Shown: positions 41,017-51,258, counted from the stretch's first letter. The stretch is 64,000 nucleotides of DNA from Ariolimax columbianus (GCA_036924085.1 JAVGWX010000009.1:62319012-62383011); one strand, 5' to 3'. Made by a program: numbers and translations. The notes: generated by a model not told the origin, from the sequence alone.

Positions 41017-41850
41017 GTGATCCCCTTATTCAAAAAAGGCAAAAAATCAGATCCAGCAAATTATAGACCGGTGAGTTTAACGAGCATAGTCTGTAAATTG
41101 TTACAGTCAATAATCAAAGAAAACATTGTAATGCATTTAGACAAATTTAATCTAATTAGAAATAGTCAGCATGGGTTTACTAGAGGGAAATCATGCTTAA
41201 CAAATCTATTAGAATTCATGGAAGAGGTTACTAAAATCATAGATAAAGGGGAGCCAGTGGACGTTATTTATCTAGACTTTGCAAAGGCCTTTGATAGAGT
41301 ACCTCATCAAAGATTATTTCGAAAGTTAAAATCACATGGAATAGGTGGGGAAGTTACCAAATGGATTGAAAATTGGTTAACGGGAAGAAGGCAGAGGGTG
41401 GGCATAAATAAGGAGTACTATGAGTGGTGTGATGTGAAAAGTGGTGTGCCGCAGGGCTCGGTTTTGGGACCAATTTTGTTCTTGATATATATAAATTATA
41501 TGGACATTGATATGGGATCCATGATTGCAAAATTTGCTGATGACACAAAACTATGCAGTAGTGTCTCATCTAAAGCGGAAGTGGATATATTGATGTCGGA
41601 TTTAGATAAAATTCGAGAATGGTCTGTAAGCTGGCAAATGGAGTTTAATGTAGATAAATGTACAGTCATCCACGTGGGTAGATCCAATATGGAACATAAT
41701 TATAGAATGGGAGAAAACAATATTAGAAAGATAGATAAGGAAAGGGACCTAGGGGTTATAATAGATCATACAGGAAAGGTGAGTGAGCAAGTTAAGGTAG
41801 CAGTGAAAAAGGCAAATGCAATGTTAGGTATGATAAAAAAGAAATATTAA
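41017..41850 (+). pseudogene. CR1-like reverse transcriptase, 277 codons open
   Basis: Motifs run in order: PLFKKGKKSDPANYRPVSLT, then HGFTRGKSCLTNLLEF, VIYLDFAKAFDRVPH (motif A, catalytic Asp), SGVPQGSVLGPILFLIYIN (motif B), KFADDTKLCSS (motif C, both Asp) and ERDLGVIID. All catalytic acids are intact. The start Met is simply the first after a stop at 41004 and lies inside the RT finger region, so it is not the true start. The frame ends at an AAAAAAGAAA run, and the remainder (42 kb fragment) is in another frame. It would copy element RNA at a nicked target; this copy lacks its own endonuclease. Confidence 0.93.
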
Positions 41851-42321
41851 ACATAGGAGCAAGGAAGTGATCGTCAAACTGTATAAAGCTTTAGTTAGAC
41901 CTAGATTGGAGTACTGTTTACAGGTGTGGAGTCCTTATCATAGAGGGGATATAAACATGCTGGAAAGAATACAAAAAAGAGCGACAAAGATGATAGTGGG
42001 ATTCCAGAATTACAGTTATGAGGAACGACTCAGAAAAACCGGCCTACAGTGTCTCGAAGAGAGAAGAATTCGTGGTGACATGTTTATAAGATGATCAGAG
42101 AAATGGATAAATTAGACTATAACAAGTTTTTTAAAATACAGCCACCCACAAAAACACGAGGGCATAGCTACAAGCTGACTAAAGAGAGGTCCAGATTAGA
42201 TATTAGGAAATATTTTTTTAGTCAGAGAGTGGTGTCTGCTTGGAATGCATTGCCATGGGAGGTAGTGGAGGCAGGGACAGTTAATGCATTTAAGAATAAA
42301 CTGGATGCGCATAGCTTTTAG
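41850..42321 (+). pseudogene. CR1-like post-RT C-terminal region
   Basis: KLYKALVRPRLEYCLQVWSP, LERIQKRATKMIVGFQNYS and EERLRKTGLQCLEERRIRG, then, after a frame change, IREMDKLDYNKFFKIQP and FFSQRVVSAWNALPWEVVE, ending KNKLDAHSF and a stop. It corresponds to the conserved C-terminus of this LINE family and is the part most often copied elsewhere (7160, 11194, 11826, 38268, 54995). Confidence 0.93.
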
Positions 42322-42439
42322 AGCAAGGTGATGTAAATGTAACTGGTTGTATACAGACTCTGCAGGGTCTTCTAAACCAGTATAAAGATGTTAAGTTAAG
42401 TTAAGTTGAGTGTGTAATTCAGAGGCAACTCCAGTTGTT

Positions 42440-42672
42440 CGGCAATAAATGTCTGCGAAGGTTAATCCATGTAGGCTAGCAAGACGCGGTGAGGAACGAA
42501 GACTTTATGTCTACGATAATCCGTGTAGCCTAGCAAGACACGGTGAGGAACGAAGACTTTATGTCTACGATAATCCGTGTAGGCTAGCAAGACGCGGTGA
42601 GGAACGAAGACTTTATGTCTACGAAGGTTAATCCATGTAGGCTGGCAAGACGTGGTGAGGAACGAAGATATT
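42440..42672. repeat. 54-57-bp tandem repeat, 4 units
   Basis: Units read CCATGTAGGCTAGCAAGACG, then CGGTGAGGAACGAAGACTTT and ATGTCTACGA. The middle two units are 54 bp; outer ones carry an extra AGGT. The 60-codon open frame is a result of the repeat. Confidence 0.9.
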
Positions 42673-42689
42673 TATGAAAGGAATCAACC

Positions 42690-42965
42690 TTCAGTGGAGC
42701 AACAGATCAAATGTAGCAAATTTGGTTGGATGCACACTGCATAAAGCACAATCAAACGTGGCAAGACAGGCACTGAAATGGAATCCACACGTGAAGATAA
42801 AGGGAAGTGGACCAAGAAACACAGGGAGAATAGCGTGTGAAAATCAACTTCGCTCCTTGGACTTCAACTGGAGACAAAAAAGTGAAGCTTGATCAAACTT
42901 GTTGGAGGAGGGTTGTCAATGGCCTGTTCCCCGAAAGAAGCGATAGGCATTGATGATTAGACTTG
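42690..42965 (+). pseudogene. Non-LTR RT C-terminal fragment
   Basis: Reads VGCTLHKAQSNVARQALKW, NPHVKIKGSGPRNT and LRSLDFNWRQK, then a separate frame with GCQWPVPRKK. It matches the GHTLRK / ARQALKWNPQGKRGRGRPRNTW / LDFSW pattern of LINE C-termini, and is likely the same family as 15281-15545. One frameshift. Confidence 0.8.
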
Positions 42966-42984
42966 AGCGGACATAGCCATGTAA

Positions 42985-43045
42985 ATTAATCCTTTGCTAT
43001 CAGAGACAAGCGCTCTACCACTCTTGCGCTACGAGCGACTAACCT
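42985..43045 (-). repeat. tRNA-like SINE head
   Basis: On the minus strand GTCGCTCGTAGCGCAAGAGT then GGTAGAGCGCTTGTCTCTGA resembles the D-arm/A-box half of a tRNA-derived SINE. The B box is not clear. Confidence 0.5.
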
Positions 43046-43458
43046 GTCATAAATTATCACTGCCGATTTTGATGCGATAACAAACACAGACCCATGCATA
43101 CAGAACATAAAAACAACCAACACAGCGTGTCATTTTGGAGATAAAGTAAAGAATGATATACGTGGTATTCATGTCCACCGGGAAGAATTTGCTGCCTAGC
43201 GAAAAATTTGACATAACTGCATGTCTACAGAGGCCAGTAAAATATGTGTGTATTGATTTTGAAGACATGTGTACCGTATTATGAGATGTATACATGTTGT
43301 ACCATTATACAACTGGCATTGCAATTACTTTCTACACAAGAGACACACGACGCATATGTTGAGTGTGGGAAGCTGCCGCTTTCGCCACACCTGATTACGA
43401 CCGGTACGTTCCATTGCGCGATCGAGATTTATTTGCTGTTGCAGGTTGCCCAAGCTGT
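43046..43458. other. Non-coding spacer
   Basis: No gene or named repeat seen. Confidence 0.3.
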
Positions 43459-43459
43459 G

Positions 43460-43463
43460 TATG

Positions 43464-43544
<81 letters not shown>

Positions 43545-43545
43545 C
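43460..43545. repeat. (TA)n microsatellite with CACACA interruption
   Basis: Two TA tracts separated by ACACACACATACATA. Confidence 0.97.
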
Positions 43546-44165
43546 GACTGGGATTAGAACGCGCACCTTCACTACGTAACCCAGACTGCCCCGAAACAAC
43601 CTGTTTCCGTTGAGAACTGGTTGGAATTGAAATGAAGTTGGGATCTGTATATTTCATCTGACCTTAGTGAACGTGGTCTAGTCGATCTGTATGTTTGCTA
43701 ACACGAACGTTTGTCTCCTCTACCTATATTTATATATATGCACACACACACTTTCCAATAAAAGAGAGAGAGAGAAAGAGAGAGAGCGAGCGAAAGAGAT
43801 AGAGTTAGGAAGACGTTATCATTGCATATACAAACTGTACACTTTGCATTCACAAACTAGCCACATATCAGCTAAAAGATACAATTAGCTATCTCCCAGG
43901 TTCGCTAAAGGGTTGTGCAACATCAAATCGCAATGCGTATGGTATATTAACTAAGTCATTTCTTTGTACAGTGGGGAAACAGACTTAGAAGACAACACCA
44001 AGCGGACCTACCCTTGAAGTCAACACCGCTGAGGCCCACCCTTTACCCAATACCATGGGAAGAGGACAATGAAACCATACAGATAAATACATCAGTCATT
44101 GGTCTCACGACTGGACATGACCACAACGAGCTGCAAAAGCGAACTGCTATTCTGAGTATGATCTA
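43546..44165. other. Spacer with tRNA-like B box and (AG)n
   Basis: On the minus strand GTAGTGAAGGTGCGCGTTCT-AATCCCAGTCG (43548-43578) resembles the B-box side of a tRNA-derived SINE cut by the (TA)n. A (GA)n tract lies at about 43765-43800. No gene is seen. Confidence 0.45.
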
Positions 44166-44169
44166 AGAA

Positions 44170-44990
44170 ACCTATCCTAAAAAATCGTAGATATATGCCT
44201 ACACAGATGATCCATCTTTTTTAGGAATGTATCCACAATTGTTTAGGACAGTAACAAATGCTGGTAAGAATGGAGGGGCTGGTATCTTTACAATATACCC
44301 TGAGAACCGTTGTGATACAGAGAGTGTTCCCATTGGTAAACTCTGCTCCAACTATACAGCTAAGGTTCACGCTCTCAAACAGGCTGCCAACATGATCTGG
44401 AAGAGCAATTCTGATTGCCGCCAAGTACCCATCGTAACAGACGCATTAAATGTGATGCAAGCAATTAAGGGTGGTTACCTCTCGCTTCTGGAAAGTGAAC
44501 TAAGTATGGTAGCTGCTGAAAAGAAAACTATACTCCAGTGGCTTCCATCCACCATAGCGTGCCTGGAAATGAGAATGCGGATGGGCTTGCAAGGAGGGGA
44601 GGAAAATGAGAACAGGAAGACACCGAAATCACATACTTGGAGAAAAAGAGAGTTGTCCAGGCTGTCTGAAGAAATCAGAAACAATTCAACGATGACTACC
44701 ACAGCCTTGACCCACAAGGGCAGACTATCATTCTTCACCTCAGTACTGGGCACAATAGACTGAATAAAAAACATGTACAGGCTTCGTCTGTCTGCTTCGC
44801 CGCTGTGTACACGTGGGACAGGCGAACAAACTGCCGAACATGTTTTGCAGGACTGTCCTCTGAATGGTCAGTTAAGGAGAATACACTGGCCAAATGATTA
44901 GACAATACAATCAAAGCTGTGTGGCCTGTTAAGAAGGATACACTGGCCAAATGATTAGACACTACAATCAAAGTTTGGAGCTAAAGTGCA
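44170..44990 (+). pseudogene. I-group LINE RNase H, second subfamily
   Basis: AYTDDPSFLGM (first Asp region), then KNGGAGIFTIYPENR, CSNYTAKVHALKQAANMI (Glu changed to Lys at the usual FRAE position), PIVTDALNVMQAIKGGYLSL and TILQWLPS, with loss of the SHC segment. The C-terminal motif in another frame reads CTRGTGEQTAEHVLQDCPLN. A short 60-bp duplication (TACACTGGCCAAATGATTAG) follows at 44890-44960. The copy is clearly older and distinct from the main subfamily. Confidence 0.88.
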
Positions 44991-45035
44991 ACTACAGTCA
45001 ATGGTTGAGTTCATCGCGGAAACTCGCCTGATGGT

Positions 45036-45350
45036 GGTTTTTGCGAATGCCCACAATGAGTAGGTTACTCTTTTGTGCGCCCTGAAAAGGACGTTAAGTG
45101 GTGGGTTGCAGTAGCTTTCCTCATCCCGAACGTGCTGATGAAGATGGACCGGGATTCACCAGGCGGTTGTGCTATGCTTGGCTCCATCTGTGTGTCGCTC
45201 ACTACTACAGGAATCACATCGAACCTCACCTTGTTAGCCAGACTGTTGTCCCCGACAACAGCCCGTTTCCAGGACGACAAACAAGGTGGTCAGGTGAGGG
45301 TCTTGGCCAGTATACTTCTCCTGACCCTGGCTAACATTGTCTGATCAGTG
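45036..45350 (-). repeat. Family C SINE-like repeat
   Basis: From GAATGCCCACAATGAGTAGG through ACGTTAAGTGGTGGGTTGCA and GGTTGTGCTATGCTTGGCTC to GGTCTTGGCCAGTATACTTC and CTGACCCTGGCTAACA. Uninterrupted copy. Confidence 0.85.
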
Positions 45351-45399
45351 TGTTAGTTAATCTCATCGTCCCCGCCTGATGATGTGAACATCTATGATG

Positions 45400-45735
45400 C
45401 GATCACAAGAAGAAGTCATTTCTTTAAAACATGAACACAAAAACTACAAAAGTACAGAGGCTGCAACGACCTTCTTGCAGACTCCAGTGAGACACACCCT
45501 CTGTTAAATTAAACCCTTTATGTCATACAGTTATCTCATCAGGCCGGTTAATATAGCAGACGAGCTGATTAACTTAACCAGAAGATAACTTCACATTAGG
45601 AAAATGGTGACCCCTGTCAAAACCACCAGCTATAGTAATATGTTCAGTATTCACACGTCGAGTGTCCTAGAGCGCTCGTTTCTCACGGAAAAGGTAACGA
45701 TATCGATACGCTCCAGTCGACACATTGTAAATGGA
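45400..45735. other. Non-coding spacer
   Basis: Begins with a GATCACAAGAAGAAGTC segment that may be a SINE tail. Otherwise nothing recognised. Confidence 0.3.
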
Positions 45736-45739
45736 TACC

Positions 45740-46300
45740 TGTCTTGCTGGTAGTGAAAGAAAGGCAGCGTAGAAGGGACCTGGCAACTCCATCTAAACCA
45801 AAGTTGAGGTTTAGAACAATGAAGGCTCTAACAGCCCATTTTCTATAGCAGCGTCTGATGTCAATCAATAAATCAAAGCTAATCGCTTCTCTCGGAACAT
45901 AGACAATTGATCATCACATCTGTAGAGCATACACGGTATTGTGGTACTCTTCCTGCCTCTCCAGACACACCACAGTGGGATGGCAGCCACTGGAGTATAG
46001 TTTGCTTTCCAGCAGCTACCCTACCCAGTTCACTTCTCAGAAGCGAGAGGTAACCACCCTTAAGTGCTTGCAGCACAGATAATGCGTAAGGTAGCGTAAG
46101 AGAGCTGGCAACTACATCTCAACCAAAGTTGAGGTCTAGAACAATGAAGGCTCTAACAGCCCATTTCCTATAGCAGCGCCTGCTGTCAATCAAAATCAGA
46201 TCAAGGCCAATCGCTTCGCTCGGAACATAGGTCACTGATCACATATCTAGAGCATACACAGTATTGGGGTACTCTTTCTGCCTTTCTCCAAGTGTAACCA
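45740..46300 (-). pseudogene. LINE RNase H second-subfamily end, partly duplicated
   Basis: On the minus strand MLQALKGGYLSLLRSELGR, then GKQTILQWLPSHCGVSG matches the 44170-44990 copy and keeps the SHC segment. The sequence 45770-45965 (AGGCTCTAACAGCCCATTTT, TCTCGGAACATAG, TAGAGCATACACGGTATTG) is repeated at about 46095-46290 with roughly 330-bp offset, so the LINE 3' region has been tandemly duplicated or two copies lie side by side. Confidence 0.75.
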
Positions 46301-46309
46301 TTTAATCGT

Positions 46310-46640
46310 AGTTGATTTCCACGCCATCTTCTCCGCGTTTAGTTGGGTCTACCTCTCTTTCTCTTTCCTTTCATATGAGATCCTGCCTGGTAATGTTGGG
46401 CCGTTCCTTCCACATCACATGTCCTATCCAACCCAACTTTATTTTCTTCTCTTAATTTGTTGATCCAATTATTGTTGTTGGCTCCTTTCCCTCAGATCAT
46501 TATTCCTCACTGCATCCTGACACTTTATGTCCATTATCTTTCGTAGACATCTGCTAACGAAAGACTGGAGTCCTTATTGTATCACCTTGGTCATTCTCCA
46601 TGTTGCCGCTCCATACAATACCATCGAACGTCAAGTTAAA
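46310..46640 (-). pseudogene. Non-LTR RT C-terminal fragment
   Basis: On the minus strand IKLGWIGHVMWKERPNITR resembles the L-W-GHV-R-M segment of post-RT regions, preceded by a degenerate WSGNMEND region and followed by EVDPTKRGEDGVEIN. Frames shift. Family not assignable. Confidence 0.5.
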
Positions 46641-46644
46641 TATT

Positions 46645-47055
46645 ATAACTTAACAGAGAAATCAATATTCTTCTTCTTGTTCGCCAACAGAGAAATCAAC
46701 ACTCTCAACACTTGACATGAATCTTGATTTTTCTGTCTTTGTGTCTGCTACGTGTATGTTATATTTTGCCTGCTTTTTATCTTGGCCCCAATCAACTTTG
46801 GTCATTGACAACGTGTCAATTATACTGTGTCCTACCATAAGAATACAACTACATTCACTTATACACACACTTTTTCATATGGGTAAAACTGAGATTGTCG
46901 CTCAATGGCCATCTACCGTCGACCTGGAGTAGCTTGCTGAAATTAGCTCTGAAGGTGTACAGAAAATAAACATACATTATGAGAATAAAAGCACCCAAGG
47001 ACAATAATATCGTGCTGGGAGAAGCGGTACAACTAGAAGATGCTGTTGTTTAATA
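46645..47055. other. Non-coding spacer
   Basis: Two overlapping open frames on opposite strands near 46662-46932 have no recognisable motif. Nothing else seen. Confidence 0.35.
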
Positions 47056-47057
47056 CC

Positions 47058-47377
47058 TGCAATGAGAAGGTTTACTCTTTTGTGCGCCCTAAAAAGGACG
47101 TTAAGTGGCGGGTTGCAGTAGCTTTCCTCGCATCCCGAGCGTGCTGATGGAGGTGTACCGGGGTCCTCCAGGCGGTTGTGCTATGCTTGGCTTCATCTGC
47201 GTGTCACTCACTACTACGGGGATCACTCGATCCCTCAACTTGTTAGCCAGGCTGCCATGAAAACAGCCCGTTTCTAGAGAGGGCTACAAGGAAGCCTGGG
47301 CGAGGGTCTTGGCCAGTATGTTTTGCCTGACCCTTGCTGACATGGCTGATCAGTATATTTTGCCTGGCCAGACGTCT
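47058..47377 (-). repeat. Family C SINE-like repeat
   Basis: From AATGAGAAGGTTTACTCTTT through TAAGTGGCGGGTTGCAGTAG and GCGGTTGTGCTATGCTTGGC to a TGATCAGTATATTTTGCCTG repeat. It abuts the LINE coding fragment at 47378. Confidence 0.85.
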
Positions 47378-47811
47378 ACCTCCCCATATTATCCCTTATA
47401 TCTCAACTAAGATGGGCCGGACACCTTGTCCGTATGTCAGACGAGCGGCTCCCAAAGGAACTTCTCTACGGCGAGCTGAGAGAGGGATGGCGCAACAGAG
47501 GGCGCCCAAAGAAACGATTTAAAGACGGTCTGAAGGATTCACTGAAAAGTTGTCAGATAGACATCGACACCTGGGAATGTCTTGCGCAAAACAGATCTGA
47601 CTGGAGAAGCGCAGTCAAATCGGGTGTAGCTACCGGCGAAGACGACCGTGTTGTGAAAGACCAGAGCAGACGCGAGACCCGCAAATCCCAAACAGCGGGA
47701 ACACCTTCACCTTCTACAAACAATGTGTGCCCGATATGTAGCAGATGTTTTCGTGCCCGCATTGGCCTATTCAGCCACATGCGCACCCACATGCAACAGG
47801 GACATCTGTGA
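47378..47811 (+). pseudogene. LINE C-terminus with a C2H2 zinc finger
   Basis: From 47401 the frame reads SQLRWAGHLVRMSDERLPKE, LLYGELREGWRNRGRPKKRF and KDSLKSCQIDIDTWECLAQN (R-W motif), ending with CPICSRCFRARIGLFSHMRT H, a C2H2 finger (Cys-x2-Cys-x12-His-x3-His). I know this layout, GHV-RM followed by a single C2H2 finger, from C-termini of an animal non-LTR element. It is open for at least 137 codons up to the stop at 47809, without visible lesion, but the RT and endonuclease are absent, so it is a 5'-truncated copy. Confidence 0.88.
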
Positions 47812-47834
47812 CAAGGATGATGTCGGCGGTCCTC

Positions 47835-47971
47835 ATCGACAACGATGGGCTGCTATTATCTCAACATAATTTCCGCAAACATTGATGCATGTATCCCATT
47901 GTTCTATCAGTCCACCTGCATCAAAACCTGCAGCACAGAAGTCGTTGGTGCGCTGTCCCAGCCAAATTCGC

Positions 47972-48002
<31 letters not shown>

Positions 48003-48890
48003 CTTCTTCTTCTTCTTCTTCGTACGCTGTCAGACGTCAACCTGAATCTGTTCGAAGAAAGCAGCTGTCATCCTGAGGCTGTCGACAGTGCCATAGAGAT
48101 TGTCCAGTGTTGCCACTGGTGATGGCCACATGTGCCTTCTCTGGTCCTCGTATGTCGGGCAATTTTGCAGCAGATGTCCAGCGGTCATTTTCCCTGTACC
48201 AAAGGTGCATTCGTCCGTGCCACATATCTTAAGTTTATTAAATAGATGGTACCTCAGTCTGTTGGGGCCTGTGCGAAGTCTGAAGACCACGACCTGCTCT
48301 CTTCTGTTCAACTGGTAATAGGCATCATTTTTTGTGTATCCAGTATGTTCTGTTTCCCATTTGGTCATGTATCTGGCCCTAATAAACCTTTTGGACTCTT
48401 CGTAGATCACACTAGAATCTGGTTGTGGTAATCTTGCACCTTCTTTTGCCTCCTCGTTGCCTTGGGTGTTACAATGGGATGGAACCCACTGTAACACTAC
48501 TCTTTTTGGTGCGGACTGCTGGCATAGTTGACAGAGCACTGCTCTTAAATCATTAAGTTCTGTTTTTTTCTAGCTTTTTGCACTTCTTGTTCAACCTCTT
48601 CGTTATTCTCGAAACGCCTCCTGTCGTACTATTGCAGTTGCTACACTTCCTATAGTTACTCGTCTATCAGCACGAATCATCTCGTCTATCCGTCGTACAG
48701 ATTGTTCTGTTGCAATCTCAACATGACGACCAGATCAGGCTTCATCAGCAATCTTTTCGCGTCCTTGAGAAGAAAATGTATCAACCCACTATGCACATCT
48801 TTACGCGTCAAAAACTTCTTACCGTAAATAGAAAGTATTTCCTTATGAATATACGTAGTGTAAATCGTTTTATGTCATTTTTTACTTGAG
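47835..48890 (-). pseudogene. Mariner-like transposase, internally deleted and split by a LINE
   Basis: In minus-strand order it shows a degenerate N-terminus (YGKKFLTRKDVHSG), then VEIATEQSVRRIDEMIRADR and RVTIGSVATAIV of the helix-turn-helix region. The text then jumps to the C-terminal RRFENNEEVEQE. After the LINE insertion it continues VRIWLGQRTNDFCAAGFDAG and EQWDTCINVCGNYVE. The catalytic DD(34)D core between these parts is missing, an internal deletion of the sort that produces MITEs. Frameshifts are present in the N-terminal half. Confidence 0.85.
47979..48579 (-). mobile_element. 5'-truncated I-group LINE inside mariner, 9-bp TSD
   Basis: GCACTTCTT occurs at 47970-47978 and 48580-48588. 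On the minus strand it encodes WVPSHCNTQGNEEA, then a deletion of the DRLAK segment, YTKNDAYYQLNRREQVV and ECTFGTGKMTAGHLLQNC (second Cys lost, Glu to Gly), and ends in a long (GAA)n tail (plus-strand TTC from 47975). The truncation is deeper than in the copies at 4561 and 38556. Confidence 0.96.
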
Positions 48891-48894
48891 CTGC

Positions 48895-49520
48895 GCATCT
48901 GTATGCTACACATAGTGTCTGCTACGTATAGTAATCGCAAAGTTGGATGTTGCTGCCACTTAATGACACCTTTACAAACTATCAACTACATTTTTCAACG
49001 ATCTCATATCAGTGTGTGGCCTACTTACTGACTTATTCTCGTATTAAAATTACTTTCTGACATCACGTACTATATTTATTGAGACGAGAAACACATCAAA
49101 GAACCGCAAGAAGTATATGAATTATTGATTTTAAATCAGCCTTCTCCATTATTTCCAATAGTATCTTCTTGGCGTGTCGAAAAAGACGATTGAGGAAGAG
49201 TGTGCATGGGGCTAGCAACCTCACCATGTGAAAACCATTGCTACTGAAATCACACTGCAAGCACATGAATTCTTCAATGTTAAGGCTGCTGCCTCCTTTC
49301 GGACACGATCCTTTTTGGCGCAGAATGCAATGTTTTCGACAACCCTTTAGTCTGGAAAGGTTTCAGAGATGAATTGCTGCACACTTTAGTGTACTTAGTC
49401 TCAGTTTCTTATTAACTGATGGATGTATAGTCCCTTGCCTATTTAGTCTCAGTTTCTTATTAACTGATGGATGTATAGTCCCTTGCCTATAAAAAGACGG
49501 CTGCTTTAAATTCAAACTGT
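48895..49520. other. Spacer with a perfect 46-bp duplication
   Basis: TAGTCTCAGTTTCTTATTAA, then CTGATGGATGTATAGTCCCT and TGCCTAT occurs twice in direct tandem at about 49398-49490. No gene is seen. Confidence 0.7.
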
Positions 49521-49529
49521 ATTTTTTTC

Positions 49530-50645
49530 TTCAAAATGCATTCAGAAAAAGTGGCGTAAAACTAATATCATTTTTCGGCGTCGTATTCATTGCGTTTTAT
49601 ACGTCCCCCAAGCGGCAAAGAAATGGATGGGTTTCTCTAAAAATAAAAAGGGTTTTTTGGTCACGGGTGTAGCCATCCATTCGTGCACCACCTACTGCAC
49701 ATCCTTATCGGACCGTTAAGTCTTTCCTTCAATTGCCTCTATGAGTGTTCCAAAGACGAATAATCACTTTTGGCAAGGTCTGGTTGGTGTCTCTTATGTG
49801 GAAGACACGCAAAGTGCAGGTGCAACCGTTGCACAGGCAGTATAGGATCGAACATCGTCATGTTGCAACAAAATAAATGTACTCAGAAGTCCATATTGTT
49901 TGGATTTGGCTTGGCTTGGCTTGGGTATTCTCAATCTCCCACTACCAAACACTGAAAGGGCTTAAGTAGCAGAATGTGGTCCAGATAACGGAATGCGTTG
50001 TGTCATAGTTTACAGCTTGACTGCGATATTTGCACCTTTCGGTCCAACACATCCGACTTCAGCAAGCATTTTTTGAGTACCGTGTTAGTATTCCCTCTTC
50101 GATCCCTTCTCCTTAGCCAGTCTGCCCTGCTGCAGCCTGTTATCCAGGATCACCGCGTGGAGGTATTAGAAGGGTCTTGGCAGCTTTGGTTCGATGGTCG
50201 TGACGCTAGCAGTCAGCTATGAGTCGCTGACCACTGCAGCTCGTGCGCTGCTCAGCATCTTGATCCCTGTTTGGATTTTATTGCAGGTTGAAGATGATTC
50301 CTGAAAAAATTTGCTGTATGCAGGAAAATTGTGGGTGTTCTCCCCTGAGTAGGTCGTGCTCTAAAATAACGTCTCGTTCATTCCAAAAATGGAGTCTGCA
50401 TAACCTGACCTGCAAATGGTTACATGTGGAACTTCCGTTTTGGTGATGAGGAATGGCGCCATTTCTTACTCGTTCTCTTGGGTTCTATAAACATAACGCT
50501 GTTCCTCTTTTTCTGCATGCCACTAGTGGGGCGGTCATCTTCAAACGGTTAATATGACCCCATGTGGTTGGCCTGCACCGTCATATCACCAGCAGGAGAC
50601 CCTTCAAGTCCAAGCTATGATACTGGTTACATACAGGACAGTGGC
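49530..50645 (-). pseudogene. Second mariner-like transposase, split by a family B SINE
   Basis: On the minus strand the right part gives WRHSSSPKRKFHM, FAGQVMQTPF and FRNHLQPAIKSK, and the left part, after the SINE, GLLSTFILLQHDDVRSYTAC and ATVAPAL. The QHDD-type segment holds the second catalytic Asp of the mariner DDE/D triad. The rest to about 49530 is out of frame. The SINE lies between the two parts, near IKSK / GLLST. N-terminus not found. Confidence 0.8.
49908..50267 (-). mobile_element. Family B SINE with 11-bp TSD and CAAGC tail
   Basis: TGTTTGGATTT flanks it at 49897-49907 and 50268-50278. In sense (minus) orientation it starts CAGGGATCAAGATGCTGAGC, includes GCTGAAGTCGGATGTGTTGG and ends GAGAATACCCAAGCCAAGCC, giving three CAAGC units. 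It is the cleanest full-length copy (360 bp). Confidence 0.97.
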
Positions 50646-50649
50646 ACGG

Positions 50650-51256
50650 TGTTTCGAATTTGTATCACATAAATTGCTAACTTCAAATAACTGGCTAGAA
50701 CTAGTGTAACAGATCTTAGCTGTGTAGATTTATTAGGGATAGGATGTTAGACATGTTTTATTAACGTTAGAGAGAGTGAGAGTAGAGCAATGATAGTCAG
50801 TAGCCATTCATTGTTTCTTATAGAATTAAATTAACAAAGCTTGCCAGTTTATATGTACTCAAATGTGGGCATAGGAATGTTTGGAATACATTGCATTAGT
50901 TTCCAAGCTACGCAGTTGTTAAAACTACGTAACCTTGTATAACGCCTAGACGCCTGTTACAGCATGATCAGTAGTGACGACTGAGATCTGACAAGCTATT
51001 AACCGGTTTTTCTTAAATCTCGGGGTGAAAAAACGTAGGTACGAGTTCTGGAAAAAGCTGCGGATATAGATAGAGAGGATAGCCCAAATCAAGATCATGC
51101 GGAAGCGAGCAGCGGGGAGAACAAGTCGACATTAGTCGGCAGCGAGCAACGAGGAAAACAGGATCATCTTGATAACGGTCAAGAGGAAAGGTGATCCCGA
51201 GATAAACACTCCAGAGTTTAGAGACGAGTCGTGAGAAAGCAGAAAGATTTTGGAGC

Positions 51257-51258
<2 letters not shown>
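50650..51258. other. Unassigned spacer
   Basis: No gene or named repeat is seen. Mixed short frames only. Confidence 0.3.

Larger units (their letters stand above)
40680..42420 (+). mobile_element. CR1-like LINE, RT to 3' tail, best preserved element
   Basis: It begins inside the pre-RT region (REAANLINQYFGTVYTK), runs through a nearly intact RT, a post-RT region and a 3' UTR (ACTGGTTGTATACAGACTCT, CAGTATAAAGATG) and ends in a (TTAAG)n-type tail. This simple-repeat tail is characteristic of CR1-group LINEs. It is 5'-truncated, with no endonuclease present. Only a few lesions are visible: a stop in place of an expected Trp near 41003, and frameshifts near 41845 and 42090. Confidence 0.93.

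Noticed and set aside
47434..47811. A host C2H2 zinc-finger gene
   Set aside because: The upstream residues match the LINE post-RT pattern (RWAGHLVRM, then RGRPKKRF), and a single finger at the very end fits a LINE C-terminus.
49398..49490. The 46-bp perfect duplication as an attachment site or TSD
   Set aside because: The copies are directly adjacent with nothing between them, so it is a simple tandem duplication.
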